In this document: positions 9,871 to 16,687 of the stretch, piece by piece | Position numbering within the stretch: position 1 is the first letter of the stretch | Layout: each line of letters opens with the position of its first letter | From: Actinoplanes sp. NBRC 103695 | GTDB taxonomy: Bacteria; Actinomycetota; Actinomycetes; Mycobacteriales; Micromonosporaceae | Direction of reading: 5' to 3' | Assembly (NCBI RefSeq): GCF_030269485.1 | Contig: NZ_BSTL01000042.1 | Span: forward strand, 1-57,136 | Length of the DNA stretch: 57,136 bases | Notes under the pieces: generated by a model | The model's database searches: none | Seen by the model: only the letters and a program-made list of their open reading frames with translations | Told to the model about the DNA's origin: nothing | Translations under genes and position numbers: made by a program

Positions 9871-10500
9871 ATGACGAACGACTTCCTCGCCTTCGCCCCG
9901 ATCTCCGACGACGACGCCACCACGGTGCAGCCCGCCGTCGAGGCCGCGCTCGACGCCGAGCTCGACCAGGAGATCGAGCTGGACCTGGACCTGGAGTTCG
10001 ACCTGATCGAACTCGACCTGGACCTGCTGGCGGCCGAGGAGACGGTCGACCCGGTCAGCGTCGTCGAGACGATCGTCGTGCCGGACTCGCCCGCCGCGCT
10101 CGAGGCGATCACCGTCCCCGACTCGCCGGCGATGCTCGAGGCGGTCGTCACGCCCGAGACGCCCGCGCAACTCGACGCGCTGGCGATGCTCGACGAGCTG
10201 ATGGCGCGGGTGGGTGTGGACGGGCTGACCGCCGCCTACTCCGACCCCAATCTGCTCGCTCAGATCGACCAGCACACCGCCGCCGTACGCGAGTCGCTCG
10301 TCGCCGCCGGCCGCCCCGCCGACGCCGCCGGCCTCGCCTCGTACTCCCGTTCGATCTCCGCCGCCGCCGACCGGATGGGCCGTGCCGTCCCCGCTGAGGG
10401 TGACGCCGATCTGGCCACGGCCGGCTGGCAGCTGCCCGACTGGCACGTATTGCGCCTGGTAGCCGTATGTGCGATCGCGGAATCGTCCGGTCTGCTCTGA
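9871..10500 (+). CDS. Acidic protein with a DUF6401-like C-terminus
   Basis: A 209-residue cytoplasmic protein in two halves. Residues 1-95 are extremely acidic, with runs such as ELDLDLEFDLIELDLDLL and repeated VPDSPAALEAITVPDSPAMLEAVVTPETPAQL units (about 70-105; a 10-11 residue repeat). Residues 100-209 look folded: LDELMARVGVDGL, LLAQIDQHTAAVRESL and a closing DWHVLRLVAVCAIAESS resemble actinobacterial DUF6401 proteins as I remember them; this needs a profile search. Function is unknown. It is isolated by intergenic regions of 279 and 65 bp. The acidic repeat could be a disordered tether or a mimic of nucleic acid, but nothing in the sequence proves either. Confidence 0.72.
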   Translation: MTNDFLAFAPISDDDATTVQPAVEAALDAELDQEIELDLDLEFDLIELDLDLLAAEETVDPVSVVETIVVPDSPAALEAITVPDSPAMLEAVVTPETPAQLDALAMLDELMARVGVDGLTAAYSDPNLLAQIDQHTAAVRESLVAAGRPADAAGLASYSRSISAAADRMGRAVPAEGDADLATAGWQLPDWHVLRLVAVCAIAESSGLL

Positions 10501-10529
10501 AGAAGAGCCGAAACGCTGACAAACCCGTT

Positions 10530-10560
10530 TTGCAGATCTAACCTCTCAAAACGTACGTTT
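10530..10560 (+). promoter_or_regulatory. Leaderless promoter overlapping a 12-bp palindrome, upstream of the LamG gene
   Basis: TTGCAG (10530-10535) and TACGTT (10554-10559) are separated by 18 bp, and the -10 lies 6 nt before the ATG at 10566, so the mRNA should be leaderless. The palindrome AAACGTACGTTT (10549-10560) overlaps the -10 exactly and could be an operator for a repressor. Confidence 0.5.
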
Positions 10561-10565
10561 ACGGC

Positions 10566-11324
10566 ATGAAGTTCTCCACCAGGATTCTGTCTCTCGCGCT
10601 CATCGTGGTTCCGGCCGTGCCCGTCCTCGCGGTCCCGGCGGCCGCAGCCGCACCGGCAGCCGCCGCACCGGCAGCCGCCGCACCGGTCGTGGTGGCGCGC
10701 TACTCGTTCGACACCACGGTTGCCGGGCGCCTCCCGGATCTGTCCGGACGTGGAACGCCGCTCACCATCCGCACGGCCGCCGGTGGCGCCGTCCGCTACG
10801 TGACCGCCGGCACCAACCGCTACATCGGCCTGCCGGTCCGGTGCACCGGGACGGCCGCCTGCCCGCGGGCGCTGCTGGAAGGCACCGACGACCCCGACCT
10901 CGACCCCGGCACCCAGACCTTCCGGTGGGGCGCGAGCATCAACATCACCAAGGCGCAGCTCGACGGCTCGCCCAACATCATGCAGAAGGGTGTTTCCAAC
11001 ACCGAGAGCCAGTGGAAGATGCAGATCGGCGCGACTCACGGGCGCGCCCAGTGCGTCGTGGTCGGCCGCGCCACCACGAAGACGCCCTACCTGGTCCGCT
11101 CCTCGGTGGCGGTCGCCGACGGCACGTGGCACAAGGTGCAGTGCGTCCGGGCGGGCGCCACGCTCTCCGTCTACGTCGACGGAGTGGCCCGCGGTTCGCG
11201 CGCCATCCCGGCGGCGTTGTCCCTGATCAACGCCAAGCCGCTCCGCATCGGCGGACCCAACTTCAACGCCGGCAGCGACATGTACCACGGCTACCTGGAC
11301 GAGGTGTACGCCACGCTCGGCTGA
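10566..11324 (+). CDS. Secreted LamG-like (concanavalin A-like lectin) protein
   Basis: A 252-residue exported protein. The signal peptide (about 1-32) ends in an Ala/Pro-rich stretch with three PAAAA-type repeats. The mature part is a single LamG/jellyroll domain: it opens with VVVARYSFDTTVAGRLPDLSG, the usual first strand of LamG-3 domains, and includes the WGASINI strand, DGTWHKVQCVRAG, LSVYVDGVARGS and LRIGGPNF, then closes with GYLDEVYATLG. Four cysteines (in PVRCTGTAACP, AQCVVVG and VQCVRAG) could form disulfides. Such domains bind carbohydrate or other surface ligands; no catalytic domain is attached. A stable hairpin follows 13 bp after the stop. Confidence 0.85.
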   Translation: MKFSTRILSLALIVVPAVPVLAVPAAAAAPAAAAPAAAAPVVVARYSFDTTVAGRLPDLSGRGTPLTIRTAAGGAVRYVTAGTNRYIGLPVRCTGTAACPRALLEGTDDPDLDPGTQTFRWGASINITKAQLDGSPNIMQKGVSNTESQWKMQIGATHGRAQCVVVGRATTKTPYLVRSSVAVADGTWHKVQCVRAGATLSVYVDGVARGSRAIPAALSLINAKPLRIGGPNFNAGSDMYHGYLDEVYATLG

Positions 11325-11337
11325 CGCCCGTCACTCA

Positions 11338-11365
11338 CGATGGCCCCGCCCGTGCGGGGCCATCG
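11338..11365 (+). terminator. Hairpin terminator after the LamG gene
   Basis: CGATGGCCCCG (11338-11348) pairs perfectly with CGGGGCCATCG (11355-11365) around a 6-nt loop. The 3' side reads TGCTTCCT, only weakly T-rich. It begins 13 bp after the LamG stop. Confidence 0.75.
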
Positions 11366-11371
11366 TGCTTC

Positions 11372-11440
11372 CTATGGGTAAGCAGAGCAAAGCGCTATGG
11401 GTAAGCAGAGCAAAGCGCTATGGGTAAGCAGAGCAAAGCG
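11372..11440. repeat. Three perfect tandem copies of a 23-bp unit
   Basis: Copies at 11372-11394, 11395-11417 and 11418-11440 are identical; each begins CTATGGGTAAGCAG and ends AGCAAAGCG. The tract starts 6 bp after the LamG terminator, in the 350-bp gap between convergent genes. Short open frames across it are by-products of the repeat. Confidence 0.95.
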
Positions 11441-11526
11441 GCGGCCGGCCGACCCGCGAACCGACGCCATGGTGGTGGATCCGCACGACAGTGGTGGGGC
11501 AGCGCGGGATCTGGACCGCGAATGCC

Positions 11527-11602
11527 GCGCGGATCTGCCACTACGGCGCGGATCTGCCACTACGGCGCGGATCTGCCACTACGGCGCGGATCTGCCACTA
11601 CG
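11527..11602. repeat. Four perfect tandem copies of a 19-bp unit
   Basis: GCGCGGATCTGCCACTACG is repeated four times without change (11527-11545, 11546-11564, 11565-11583, 11584-11602). It lies 86 bp beyond the 23-bp repeat and 35 bp before the terminator of the minus-strand gene. There are no spacers, so this is not a CRISPR array. Confidence 0.95.
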
Positions 11603-11636
11603 GCCGCCCACATACGCGTGACCCTAAAGAAACGGC

Positions 11637-11663
11637 CCGGGACTCGCGGTGAGCGAATCCCGG
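11637..11663 (-). terminator. Terminator of the minus-strand heptad-repeat gene
   Basis: Read on the minus strand, an 11-bp stem with one G-T wobble (arms 11653-11663 and 11637-11647) encloses a 5-nt loop and is followed by GCCGTTTCTTT. It sits 12 bp beyond the stop of the gene ending at 11675. Confidence 0.75.
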
Positions 11664-11674
11664 ACCGGATCGGC

Positions 11675-11995
11675 CTAGCTGCGGCGGAAGGCGTAAGAAC
11701 GGCCCCTGCCGGCGCTGGAGGCGCGGCTCGAATGCTCGCGTTCGGAGCGGCGGCGGGCCTCCATGCGGTCGTCGCCGTTGCCGTGGTGGCGTTTGGCGGA
11801 ACCGGTGGCGCGGGTGTCGTCCAGGGTGGACGGCACGGATACCGCGTCGGCCAGGTCCTGGCGGGCCAGGTCGTCGAGGTCGACGTGGACGGTGAAAGGC
11901 TGGGCCGCCGTGGCGGAAGGCTGGGCCGGCGTGGCGGAAGGCTGGGCCGGCGTGGCGGAAGGCTGGGCCGGCGTGGTGAAAGGCTGGGCTGGCAT
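11675..11995 (-). CDS. Small protein with N-terminal TPAQPSA heptad repeats
   Basis: A 106-residue protein. GAGGAGG lies 8 nt before the ATG at 11995 and a terminator follows the stop, so this is a real gene. Residues 1-35 are five 7-residue units (MPAQPFT, three identical TPAQPSA, TAAQPFT) encoded by 21-bp DNA repeats. The rest begins VHVDLDDLARQDLADAVSVP and ends in a basic Ser/Arg-rich tail, GRGRSYAFRRS. The unique part presumably defines the family; the heptads look like a recent expansion of the AQPFT segment that precedes it. I do not recognise a function. The basic tail and acidic middle suggest binding to a nucleic acid or charged partner, but this is only a guess. Confidence 0.72.
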   Translation of the reverse strand: MPAQPFTTPAQPSATPAQPSATPAQPSATAAQPFTVHVDLDDLARQDLADAVSVPSTLDDTRATGSAKRHHGNGDDRMEARRRSEREHSSRASSAGRGRSYAFRRS

Positions 11996-12194
11996 ACAGG
12001 TGCCTCCTCGGTGGTGATGCGAGGCGGGCGCCGGGGAAAGACGGGCAGGGTGTCGGCGTGGAATGGCTTGTCCCCACGGCTGACGAAGGCCACCGACTGT
12101 GAACCCGGGCTTGCCGGGTGAGTGCGATGCAGAAGCTCTTCGTCAGGAGATCATGACGCCACGGTAATTCGGGCCGGCGGCCGTCGCAACCTTA

Positions 12195-12288
12195 TTTGTG
12201 GTCCAGGCGGGGCCAGGCCCGCGTCATTTGGGGTCCAGGCGGGCCAGGCCCGCGTCATTTGGGGTCCAGGCGGGCCAGGCCCGCGTCG
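12195..12288. repeat. Three tandem 31-32 bp copies duplicating the 3' end of the B12-binding gene
   Basis: Copies at 12195-12226 (32 bp, 2 differences), 12227-12257 and 12258-12288. The last is the real coding end of the minus-strand gene; the other two lie beyond its stop. Each unit contains the palindrome GCGGGCCAGGCCCGC and, read on the minus strand, encodes AGLARLDPK. As the unit is 31 bp, the frame shifts and a TGA forms at the copy junction. Confidence 0.92.
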
Positions 12289-13301
12289 AGCATGCGGAGT
12301 GAGGACGGCCAGTCGTGCAGCTGGTCGCGGATGGCGCGCAACCCGGCCGCCAGCGCCTGGGTGGGGACGTCGCGGGCCGTGAGCACGGCGTTCGTCCAGT
12401 CGATGAAATCGGTGAAGAGGCGGTCGTCGCCGACGTAGAGGGCGGCGGCCAGGAAGTCGATGATGTGGCCGGTGTCCTCGGCGGTCGCGTCGGTCTGGCG
12501 CTGGTCGTAGTCGCGGACGTGGGGGTAGGTGGCGGCCAGGTGTTCCAGCGTGGCCGCGATGAGCTCGCCGCGGCCGCGGACCACCCAGGTGTACTCGTCG
12601 TCGCCCAGGAAGGCCGCCGTGGACGGGTCGTCGATCGGCGGGGGCCAGTCCGTCGCCAGGCGGGCCACGGCGGCCTCGGCGCCGTCGGCCCAGGCGTCCG
12701 CGGTCAGCTTCTCGGCGTACCGGCCGCCGGGGCCGAAACCGCGGCCGCCGGCGATGACCGGCACCCCGGCCGCGCGGCAGGCGGTGATCGCGGCGTGCGC
12801 GCGGGGCAGGCGGGTGGAGATCATGCAGCTGAGCGCGACCGCGTCGGGGCCGGTCTGGTGCAGGTGGGTGACCAGGTGCGGGCCGGGCACGCTGGCGCCC
12901 AGGAAATCGACCCGCCAGCCGTCCAGGCGCAACATCTCGGCCAGGATGCGTACGGGCAGCGCGTGCCACTCGCCGTCGACGCAGGCGATGGTGATCCGCC
13001 CCCGCCGCGGCCGCACGTGGGTGCGTGCGGCGACCGAGGCCAGCGCCCGCTCGCTGATGGCCGTGGCGGCGTGCTCGCGGGCGATCGACCACTCGTTGGC
13101 CGCCCACAGCTCGCCGACCCGCTGCTGGGTGCCGGCGATCAGGTCCGTCATGATCCGCTGGGCGGGCACACCCTCGTCGAGCAGCGCGTTGACGGCCTCG
13201 ATCGCGCCGTACTCGTCGCCGTCGCCGACCAGCCGCAGGTAGTGCTCGCGGAAGCCGGGGTCGTCCAGCGACCGGGGCGTGGCACTGGTGAAGACGGTCA
13301 T
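12255..13301 (-). CDS. Cobalamin-binding protein with CarH-like photoreceptor signature
   Basis: A 348-residue cytoplasmic protein. Residues 10-95 form the four-helix cap and 100-215 the Rossmann-like B12 domain. The cap holds W66-x9-E76-H77 (LWAANEWSIAREHAATA), the signature associated with CarH/LitR-type light-sensing adenosylcobalamin domains. The lower axial ligand is expected to be H113 in VDGEWHALPVR. The S158 loop (VALSCMIST) and the glycine-rich VIAGGRGFG complete the fold. No DNA-binding domain is attached; instead residues 215-348 are a mostly helical C-terminus without a recognised family. The ATG overlaps the stop of the upstream PP2C phosphatase by 4 bp, so they are coupled. Role in light or B12 sensing is inference. 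Its 3' end is tandemly duplicated. Confidence 0.88.
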   Translation of the reverse strand: MTVFTSATPRSLDDPGFREHYLRLVGDGDEYGAIEAVNALLDEGVPAQRIMTDLIAGTQQRVGELWAANEWSIAREHAATAISERALASVAARTHVRPRRGRITIACVDGEWHALPVRILAEMLRLDGWRVDFLGASVPGPHLVTHLHQTGPDAVALSCMISTRLPRAHAAITACRAAGVPVIAGGRGFGPGGRYAEKLTADAWADGAEAAVARLATDWPPPIDDPSTAAFLGDDEYTWVVRGRGELIAATLEHLAATYPHVRDYDQRQTDATAEDTGHIIDFLAAALYVGDDRLFTDFIDWTNAVLTARDVPTQALAAGLRAIRDQLHDWPSSLRMLDAGLARLDPK

Positions 13302-14947
13302 GCGCGTTGCCTCGAGCGCTTGTCGTTGCGGCGGGCGTCGATCGCGAACGGCGAGGCGTTCGGGGCGCCGCCGCCGCGCAGGCTGAGCCTGGTGCGGGTG
13401 GGCGCCCGCACCGCCAGCATGGCGATGTCGTCGCGCATCCCGCCGCGCACCCAGTCGGAGACCAGCTGCCGGACCCGTTCGACGGTCGCGTCGCCGGGCA
13501 TGTCGCGGCAGGACGACAACGCTTCGCGGAGCCGCTGCTCGCCGTACTGCTCGTTGCCGGACGGGCCGCCGCGCGCCTCGGTCAGGCCGTCGCTGTAGAG
13601 CAGGCACAGCTCGCCGGGCTCCAGCTCGACGGTGGCCGGGTGCACCACGGTCTGCGGGACGACGCCGATCAGCGTGCCCGACGTCGGCACCTCCTCGACG
13701 GTGCCGTCGTTGCGCAGCACCAGCGGCGGCGGGTGGCCGCCGGAGGCCAGCGTGAGCAGGACCCGGCCGTGATCGGCGCGGATCACCGAGCCCACCACCA
13801 GCGTGACGAAGCGGTGCTGGCGGCCGGACTCGAGCAGCGCCTGGTTGAGCACGCCGAGCATGTCCGGCGGCGGCACCTCGACCAGCCGCAGCGCGCGGAG
13901 CGTCTGGCGGACCTTGCCGGTCAGCACGGCCGCCTCCGGGCCCTTGCCGCACACGTCGCCGAGGGCGATGACCGTGTCGGCGCTGCGCGGGGTCGGCTTG
14001 AACACGTCGTAGAAGTCGCCGCCGATCCGCATCGCGTCGCGGGCCGCCTGGTAGGAGCCGATCAGCTCGACGCCGTCCGGCTGGTACAGCTCCGGCGGCA
14101 GCAGGTCGGCCTGGAGCACCGCGGCGGTGTCCACCTGGTCGCGGTAGAGCAGGGCGGCGGCGACGGCCGCCCCGGCCCGGGCCGCGAAGATCCGGGCGAG
14201 CATCTCGTCCTCGTCGGTGAACGAGGCGCGATCGCCGCGCCGGGCCAGGATCAGCGCACCGGCCGGCTCGGCGTTACCCGGCAGCGGGGTGACCAGCAGC
14301 GCGCCGATCGGCCCGAAGCCCGCCGGGAGCAGCCACTCGGGCGCCTGCCCCGCGTCCAGCCAGCGGCTCGGGATGGGCGGGAAACCGCCGAGCGCCTCGA
14401 TCAGCCCGGGCACCTCGCCCAGCGCCCGGTCACGCAGCGAGCCCTCGTCGATCGTGGCCCCGGCGACCAGGCGGACCCACGCGCTCCGCCGGCGCACCGC
14501 GGGCAGCACCACGACCGCGGCGTCGGCCAGATGGGAGACGGCCAGCTCGGCGGTGGTGCGCAGGGCGCGGCGATGGTTCAGCGAGGAGGCCAGACGACGG
14601 CCCGCCTCGGCCAGGAAGGCGGTGCGGGCCCGTTCCTGCTCGAGGGGCGTGACGTCCTGCAAGTACCACCCATAGTGCTCGTCGCCGAGGTCGCGGCGGT
14701 CGCCACGGATCTGGCGACCGTCGTGCTCGGCGGCGAAGGTCTGGTCGCCCTCGGACACCGCGCGGGCGAGCGCGGCGATCGGCGACGCGGCTGCGGAGGT
14801 GCCCGGTGTCAGGTCGGGCGCGAGCGCCTGCGCGGCGTTGTTCACCATCAGGATCTCGTGGTCGACCGCGCACAGCACGACAGCCTCGGAGGTCGCGTCG
14901 AGAGCGGCACGCAGCAGCGCTGTCGCCAGTGTGAGCCGTTCCGTCAT
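13298..14947 (-). CDS. SpoIIE-family PP2C phosphatase with PAS- and GAF-like sensors
   Basis: A 549-residue serine phosphatase. GGAGG lies 6 nt before the ATG at 14947, so longer in-frame extensions are rejected. Residues 1-110 resemble a PAS domain (ALDATSEAVVLCAVDHEILMVN in two parts: ALDATSEAVVL and CAVDHEILMVN). About 120-295 is GAF-like. The PP2C domain (about 310-515) has all metal-binding motifs: RIGGDFYDVF, ALGDVCGKGPEAA, SGGHPPPLVL, LLYSDGLTEAR and RDDIAMLAV. Such enzymes dephosphorylate STAS anti-sigma factor antagonists, releasing sigma factors. Coupling to the B12-binding gene suggests that protein regulates or reports to this phosphatase; target and signal are inferred. The C-terminal 30 residues are basic and disordered. 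Confidence 0.92.
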   Translation of the reverse strand: MTERLTLATALLRAALDATSEAVVLCAVDHEILMVNNAAQALAPDLTPGTSAAASPIAALARAVSEGDQTFAAEHDGRQIRGDRRDLGDEHYGWYLQDVTPLEQERARTAFLAEAGRRLASSLNHRRALRTTAELAVSHLADAAVVVLPAVRRRSAWVRLVAGATIDEGSLRDRALGEVPGLIEALGGFPPIPSRWLDAGQAPEWLLPAGFGPIGALLVTPLPGNAEPAGALILARRGDRASFTDEDEMLARIFAARAGAAVAAALLYRDQVDTAAVLQADLLPPELYQPDGVELIGSYQAARDAMRIGGDFYDVFKPTPRSADTVIALGDVCGKGPEAAVLTGKVRQTLRALRLVEVPPPDMLGVLNQALLESGRQHRFVTLVVGSVIRADHGRVLLTLASGGHPPPLVLRNDGTVEEVPTSGTLIGVVPQTVVHPATVELEPGELCLLYSDGLTEARGGPSGNEQYGEQRLREALSSCRDMPGDATVERVRQLVSDWVRGGMRDDIAMLAVRAPTRTRLSLRGGGAPNASPFAIDARRNDKRSRQRA

Positions 14948-14993
14948 CTCGATCCTCCTTTCGTCAGACCACAGCCTATGTGCTCGGCAGGAG

Positions 14994-15767
14994 TCATCTG
15001 TCGAGGTCCACCACGATCGGGGCGTGGTCGGACGGACCCTTGCCCTTGCGAGCCTCGCGGTCGACCACCGCGTCCTTGACCGCTCCGGCGATGTCGGGGG
15101 TGGCATAGACCAGGTCGATGCGCATGCCGAGGTTCTGGTGGAACGCCCCGGCGCGGTAGTCCCAATAGGTGAACGGCCGGTCACCCTTCAGAGGACGGGC
15201 CGGGACGTCGGTGAACCCGACGCCGCGGATGGCCGACAGGGCCTCACGCTCGGGCACAGTCACATGGGTGGCCCCGGCGAAGGCGGCCGGATCCCAGACG
15301 TCGGCATCGGTCGGCGCCACGTTGAAGTCGCCGGCGACCACGACCGGTCCCGCCGCGACCTCGTCCGCGAGAGCGACGCGCAAGGCCGACAACCAGGACA
15401 ATTTGTACGTGTAGTGCGGGTCGTCCGGGGTCCGGCCGTTCGGGACGTAGACCGACAGGAAACGGACGCCGCCACAAGTGGCGCCGATGGCCCTCGCCTC
15501 GGCGTCCGGATAGCCGGGCTCGCCGGGAAAGCCGTTGCGGACATCCTCGAGGCCGAGCCGGGACAACACGGCGACCCCGTTCCACCGGCCCTGCCCGTAC
15601 TCCGCGGTCTCGTACCCGAGCTCGCCGACCTCGGCCGACGGGAATCCACCTTGCGCGACCTTGGTCTCCTGCAGCAGCAGAACGTCCGGTTTCGTGGCGT
15701 CCAGCCACTCCAGCAGGCGCGGTAACCGGGCCTTCACCGAGTTGACGTTCCAGGTCGCGAAGCGCAT
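14994..15767 (-). CDS. xth: Exodeoxyribonuclease III (AP endonuclease)
   Basis: A 257-residue enzyme of the ExoIII/EEP family, of normal length. Catalytic residues are visible in order: N-terminal MRFATWNVNSVKARL (Asn), LLLQETK (metal-binding Glu), SVYVPNGR (Tyr), VVAGDFNVAPTDADVWD (Asp and Asn), DLVYATPD and the terminal SDHAPIVVDLD (Asp-His). It cleaves DNA at abasic sites in base-excision repair and has 3'-exonuclease activity. On the minus strand TAGGGT lies 6 nt before the ATG without a Shine-Dalgarno, so translation is probably leaderless. The gene ends 46 bp before the phosphatase operon on the same strand and may be co-transcribed with it. Confidence 0.95.
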   Translation of the reverse strand: MRFATWNVNSVKARLPRLLEWLDATKPDVLLLQETKVAQGGFPSAEVGELGYETAEYGQGRWNGVAVLSRLGLEDVRNGFPGEPGYPDAEARAIGATCGGVRFLSVYVPNGRTPDDPHYTYKLSWLSALRVALADEVAAGPVVVAGDFNVAPTDADVWDPAAFAGATHVTVPEREALSAIRGVGFTDVPARPLKGDRPFTYWDYRAGAFHQNLGMRIDLVYATPDIAGAVKDAVVDREARKGKGPSDHAPIVVDLDR

Positions 15768-15773
15768 GGGCCC

Positions 15774-15779
15774 ACCCTA
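15774..15779 (-). promoter_or_regulatory. Candidate leaderless promoter -10 for exonuclease III
   Basis: On the minus strand TAGGGT is followed by GGGCCC and then the ATG at 15767: a 6-nt gap with no ribosome binding site. The same hexamer and spacing occurs before the FGGY kinase at 27950. Confidence 0.45.
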
Positions 15780-15805
15780 AAGGCGGGGTATGACAACCGC
15801 CGGAC

Positions 15806-15937
15806 TCAGCGCGTGCGGCGTGCCTGCAAGATGCCGCTGCGGACCGCTGCCATCAGGGCACCGCCCAGTCCCAGCACGAGGATGAGCAGTGCCACGACGA
15901 GCCACACGTTGCACTCGGCGCCGATCAGTCCTGTCAT
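15806..15937 (-). CDS. 43-residue single-span membrane peptide
   Basis: A 43-codon gene with GAGGAGG 5 nt before its ATG. The product begins MTGLIGAECNVWLVVALLIL, continues as a glycine-containing hydrophobic helix (about residues 11-32) and ends in a basic QARRTR tail, so it should insert with the C-terminus in the cytoplasm. Function is unknown; size and topology fit small membrane-stress or regulator peptides. It stands alone, with 38 bp to exonuclease III downstream and two 15-bp direct repeats just upstream of its ribosome binding site. The excellent start signal is the main evidence that it is translated. Confidence 0.65.
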   Translation of the reverse strand: MTGLIGAECNVWLVVALLILVLGLGGALMAAVRSGILQARRTR

Positions 15938-15957
15938 GAAGCCTCCTCGGCGCCGGC

Positions 15958-15991
15958 GGTGTGTCCTACGTCCCGTGGTGTGTCCTACGTC
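15958..15991 (-). promoter_or_regulatory. Two exact 15-bp direct repeats upstream of the 43-residue peptide
   Basis: GGTGTGTCCTACGTC occurs at 15958-15972 and 15977-15991, start-to-start 19 bp (4-bp spacer). They lie 21-54 bp before the ATG of the small membrane peptide, where a promoter is expected, and look like paired binding sites for an activator or response regulator. The role is inferred from position only. Confidence 0.5.
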
Positions 15992-16113
15992 ATTGTCTAG
16001 CTCATCGGCGCGGCATGCGCGAACGGAAGCATTCCGTGGCCGCGAATCATGCCCGACCGTGTGGTGTCCCCACCAGACCCGATTGTCTGGTTCGTCGCCC
16101 GGTCGTGATCCGA

Positions 16114-16119
16114 TAACTT
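16114..16119 (+). promoter_or_regulatory. Candidate leaderless promoter -10
   Basis: TAACTT is followed by 7 nt and the GTG start at 16127; no Shine-Dalgarno is present. Confidence 0.4.
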
Positions 16120-16126
16120 TCTTCAC

Positions 16127-16687
16127 GTGTCGAACAACAACGGGGTAGTGGTCTTCGACGAACTGCCGGACGACCTGAGAGAACAGGCGTGGGCGTTCTA
16201 CAACACGACGTTCGCGCCGCTCACCACACGTGCCGCCACCCGGCACCTGATGACCCGCCCGGAGTTCGAGGCGGTGATGTCCGACCGCCGGACGCCCAAA
16301 TATCTGACCAGGGACGACGAGGGCCTGACCGGGCTCGCCGTGATGAGCGCCGATCTGGACGCCGTCCCGTTGATCTCGCCGCCGTTCTTCGCCGCCAACT
16401 GGCCCGAGCTGTACGAGCAGCGCCGGCTCGTCTACTGCGTGTTCATCGGCGCCGTCCCGGGCGCGCGCGGCGAGGGCGTCTTCGTCGCGCTGCAGCAGGA
16501 GATCTACGACCGGATGGTGGCGCCGGTCGCCGCGGCGGTGCTGCTGGACATCTGCATGTGGAACGAGACCCAGCGCAAGCTGCCCTGGGCGGTCGAGGGC
16601 ATCCTCACCCAGATCGGCGGCGTGGCGCGGGCGACCCGGGTGGACAGCCAGTCGTACTGGCTCTACGAGTTCTCCGCCGCCAGCTGA
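16127..16687 (+). CDS. Uncharacterised protein, weakly GNAT-like
   Basis: A 186-residue soluble protein starting at GTG 16127. I do not recognise a family with certainty. FDELPDDLREQAWAFYNTTFAPLTTRAA at the start (in two parts, FDELPDDLREQAWAFYNT and TFAPLTTRAA) followed by LTRDDEGLTGLAVMSADLD and RRLVYCVFIGAVPGARG is arranged like an acyltransferase fold: a strand with the conserved GLAVMS, then a strand leading to a glycine-rich turn. The canonical acetyl-CoA loop is not clear. No signal peptide or membrane span. Its last 25 bp overlap the convergent end of the GGDEF-EAL gene. A role linked to that gene cannot be argued from convergent placement. Confidence 0.7.
   Translation: MSNNNGVVVFDELPDDLREQAWAFYNTTFAPLTTRAATRHLMTRPEFEAVMSDRRTPKYLTRDDEGLTGLAVMSADLDAVPLISPPFFAANWPELYEQRRLVYCVFIGAVPGARGEGVFVALQQEIYDRMVAPVAAAVLLDICMWNETQRKLPWAVEGILTQIGGVARATRVDSQSYWLYEFSAAS

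Noticed and set aside
11372..11602. Possible CRISPR array
   Set aside because: The 23-bp and 19-bp units are directly joined with no spacers, and no cas genes are present.
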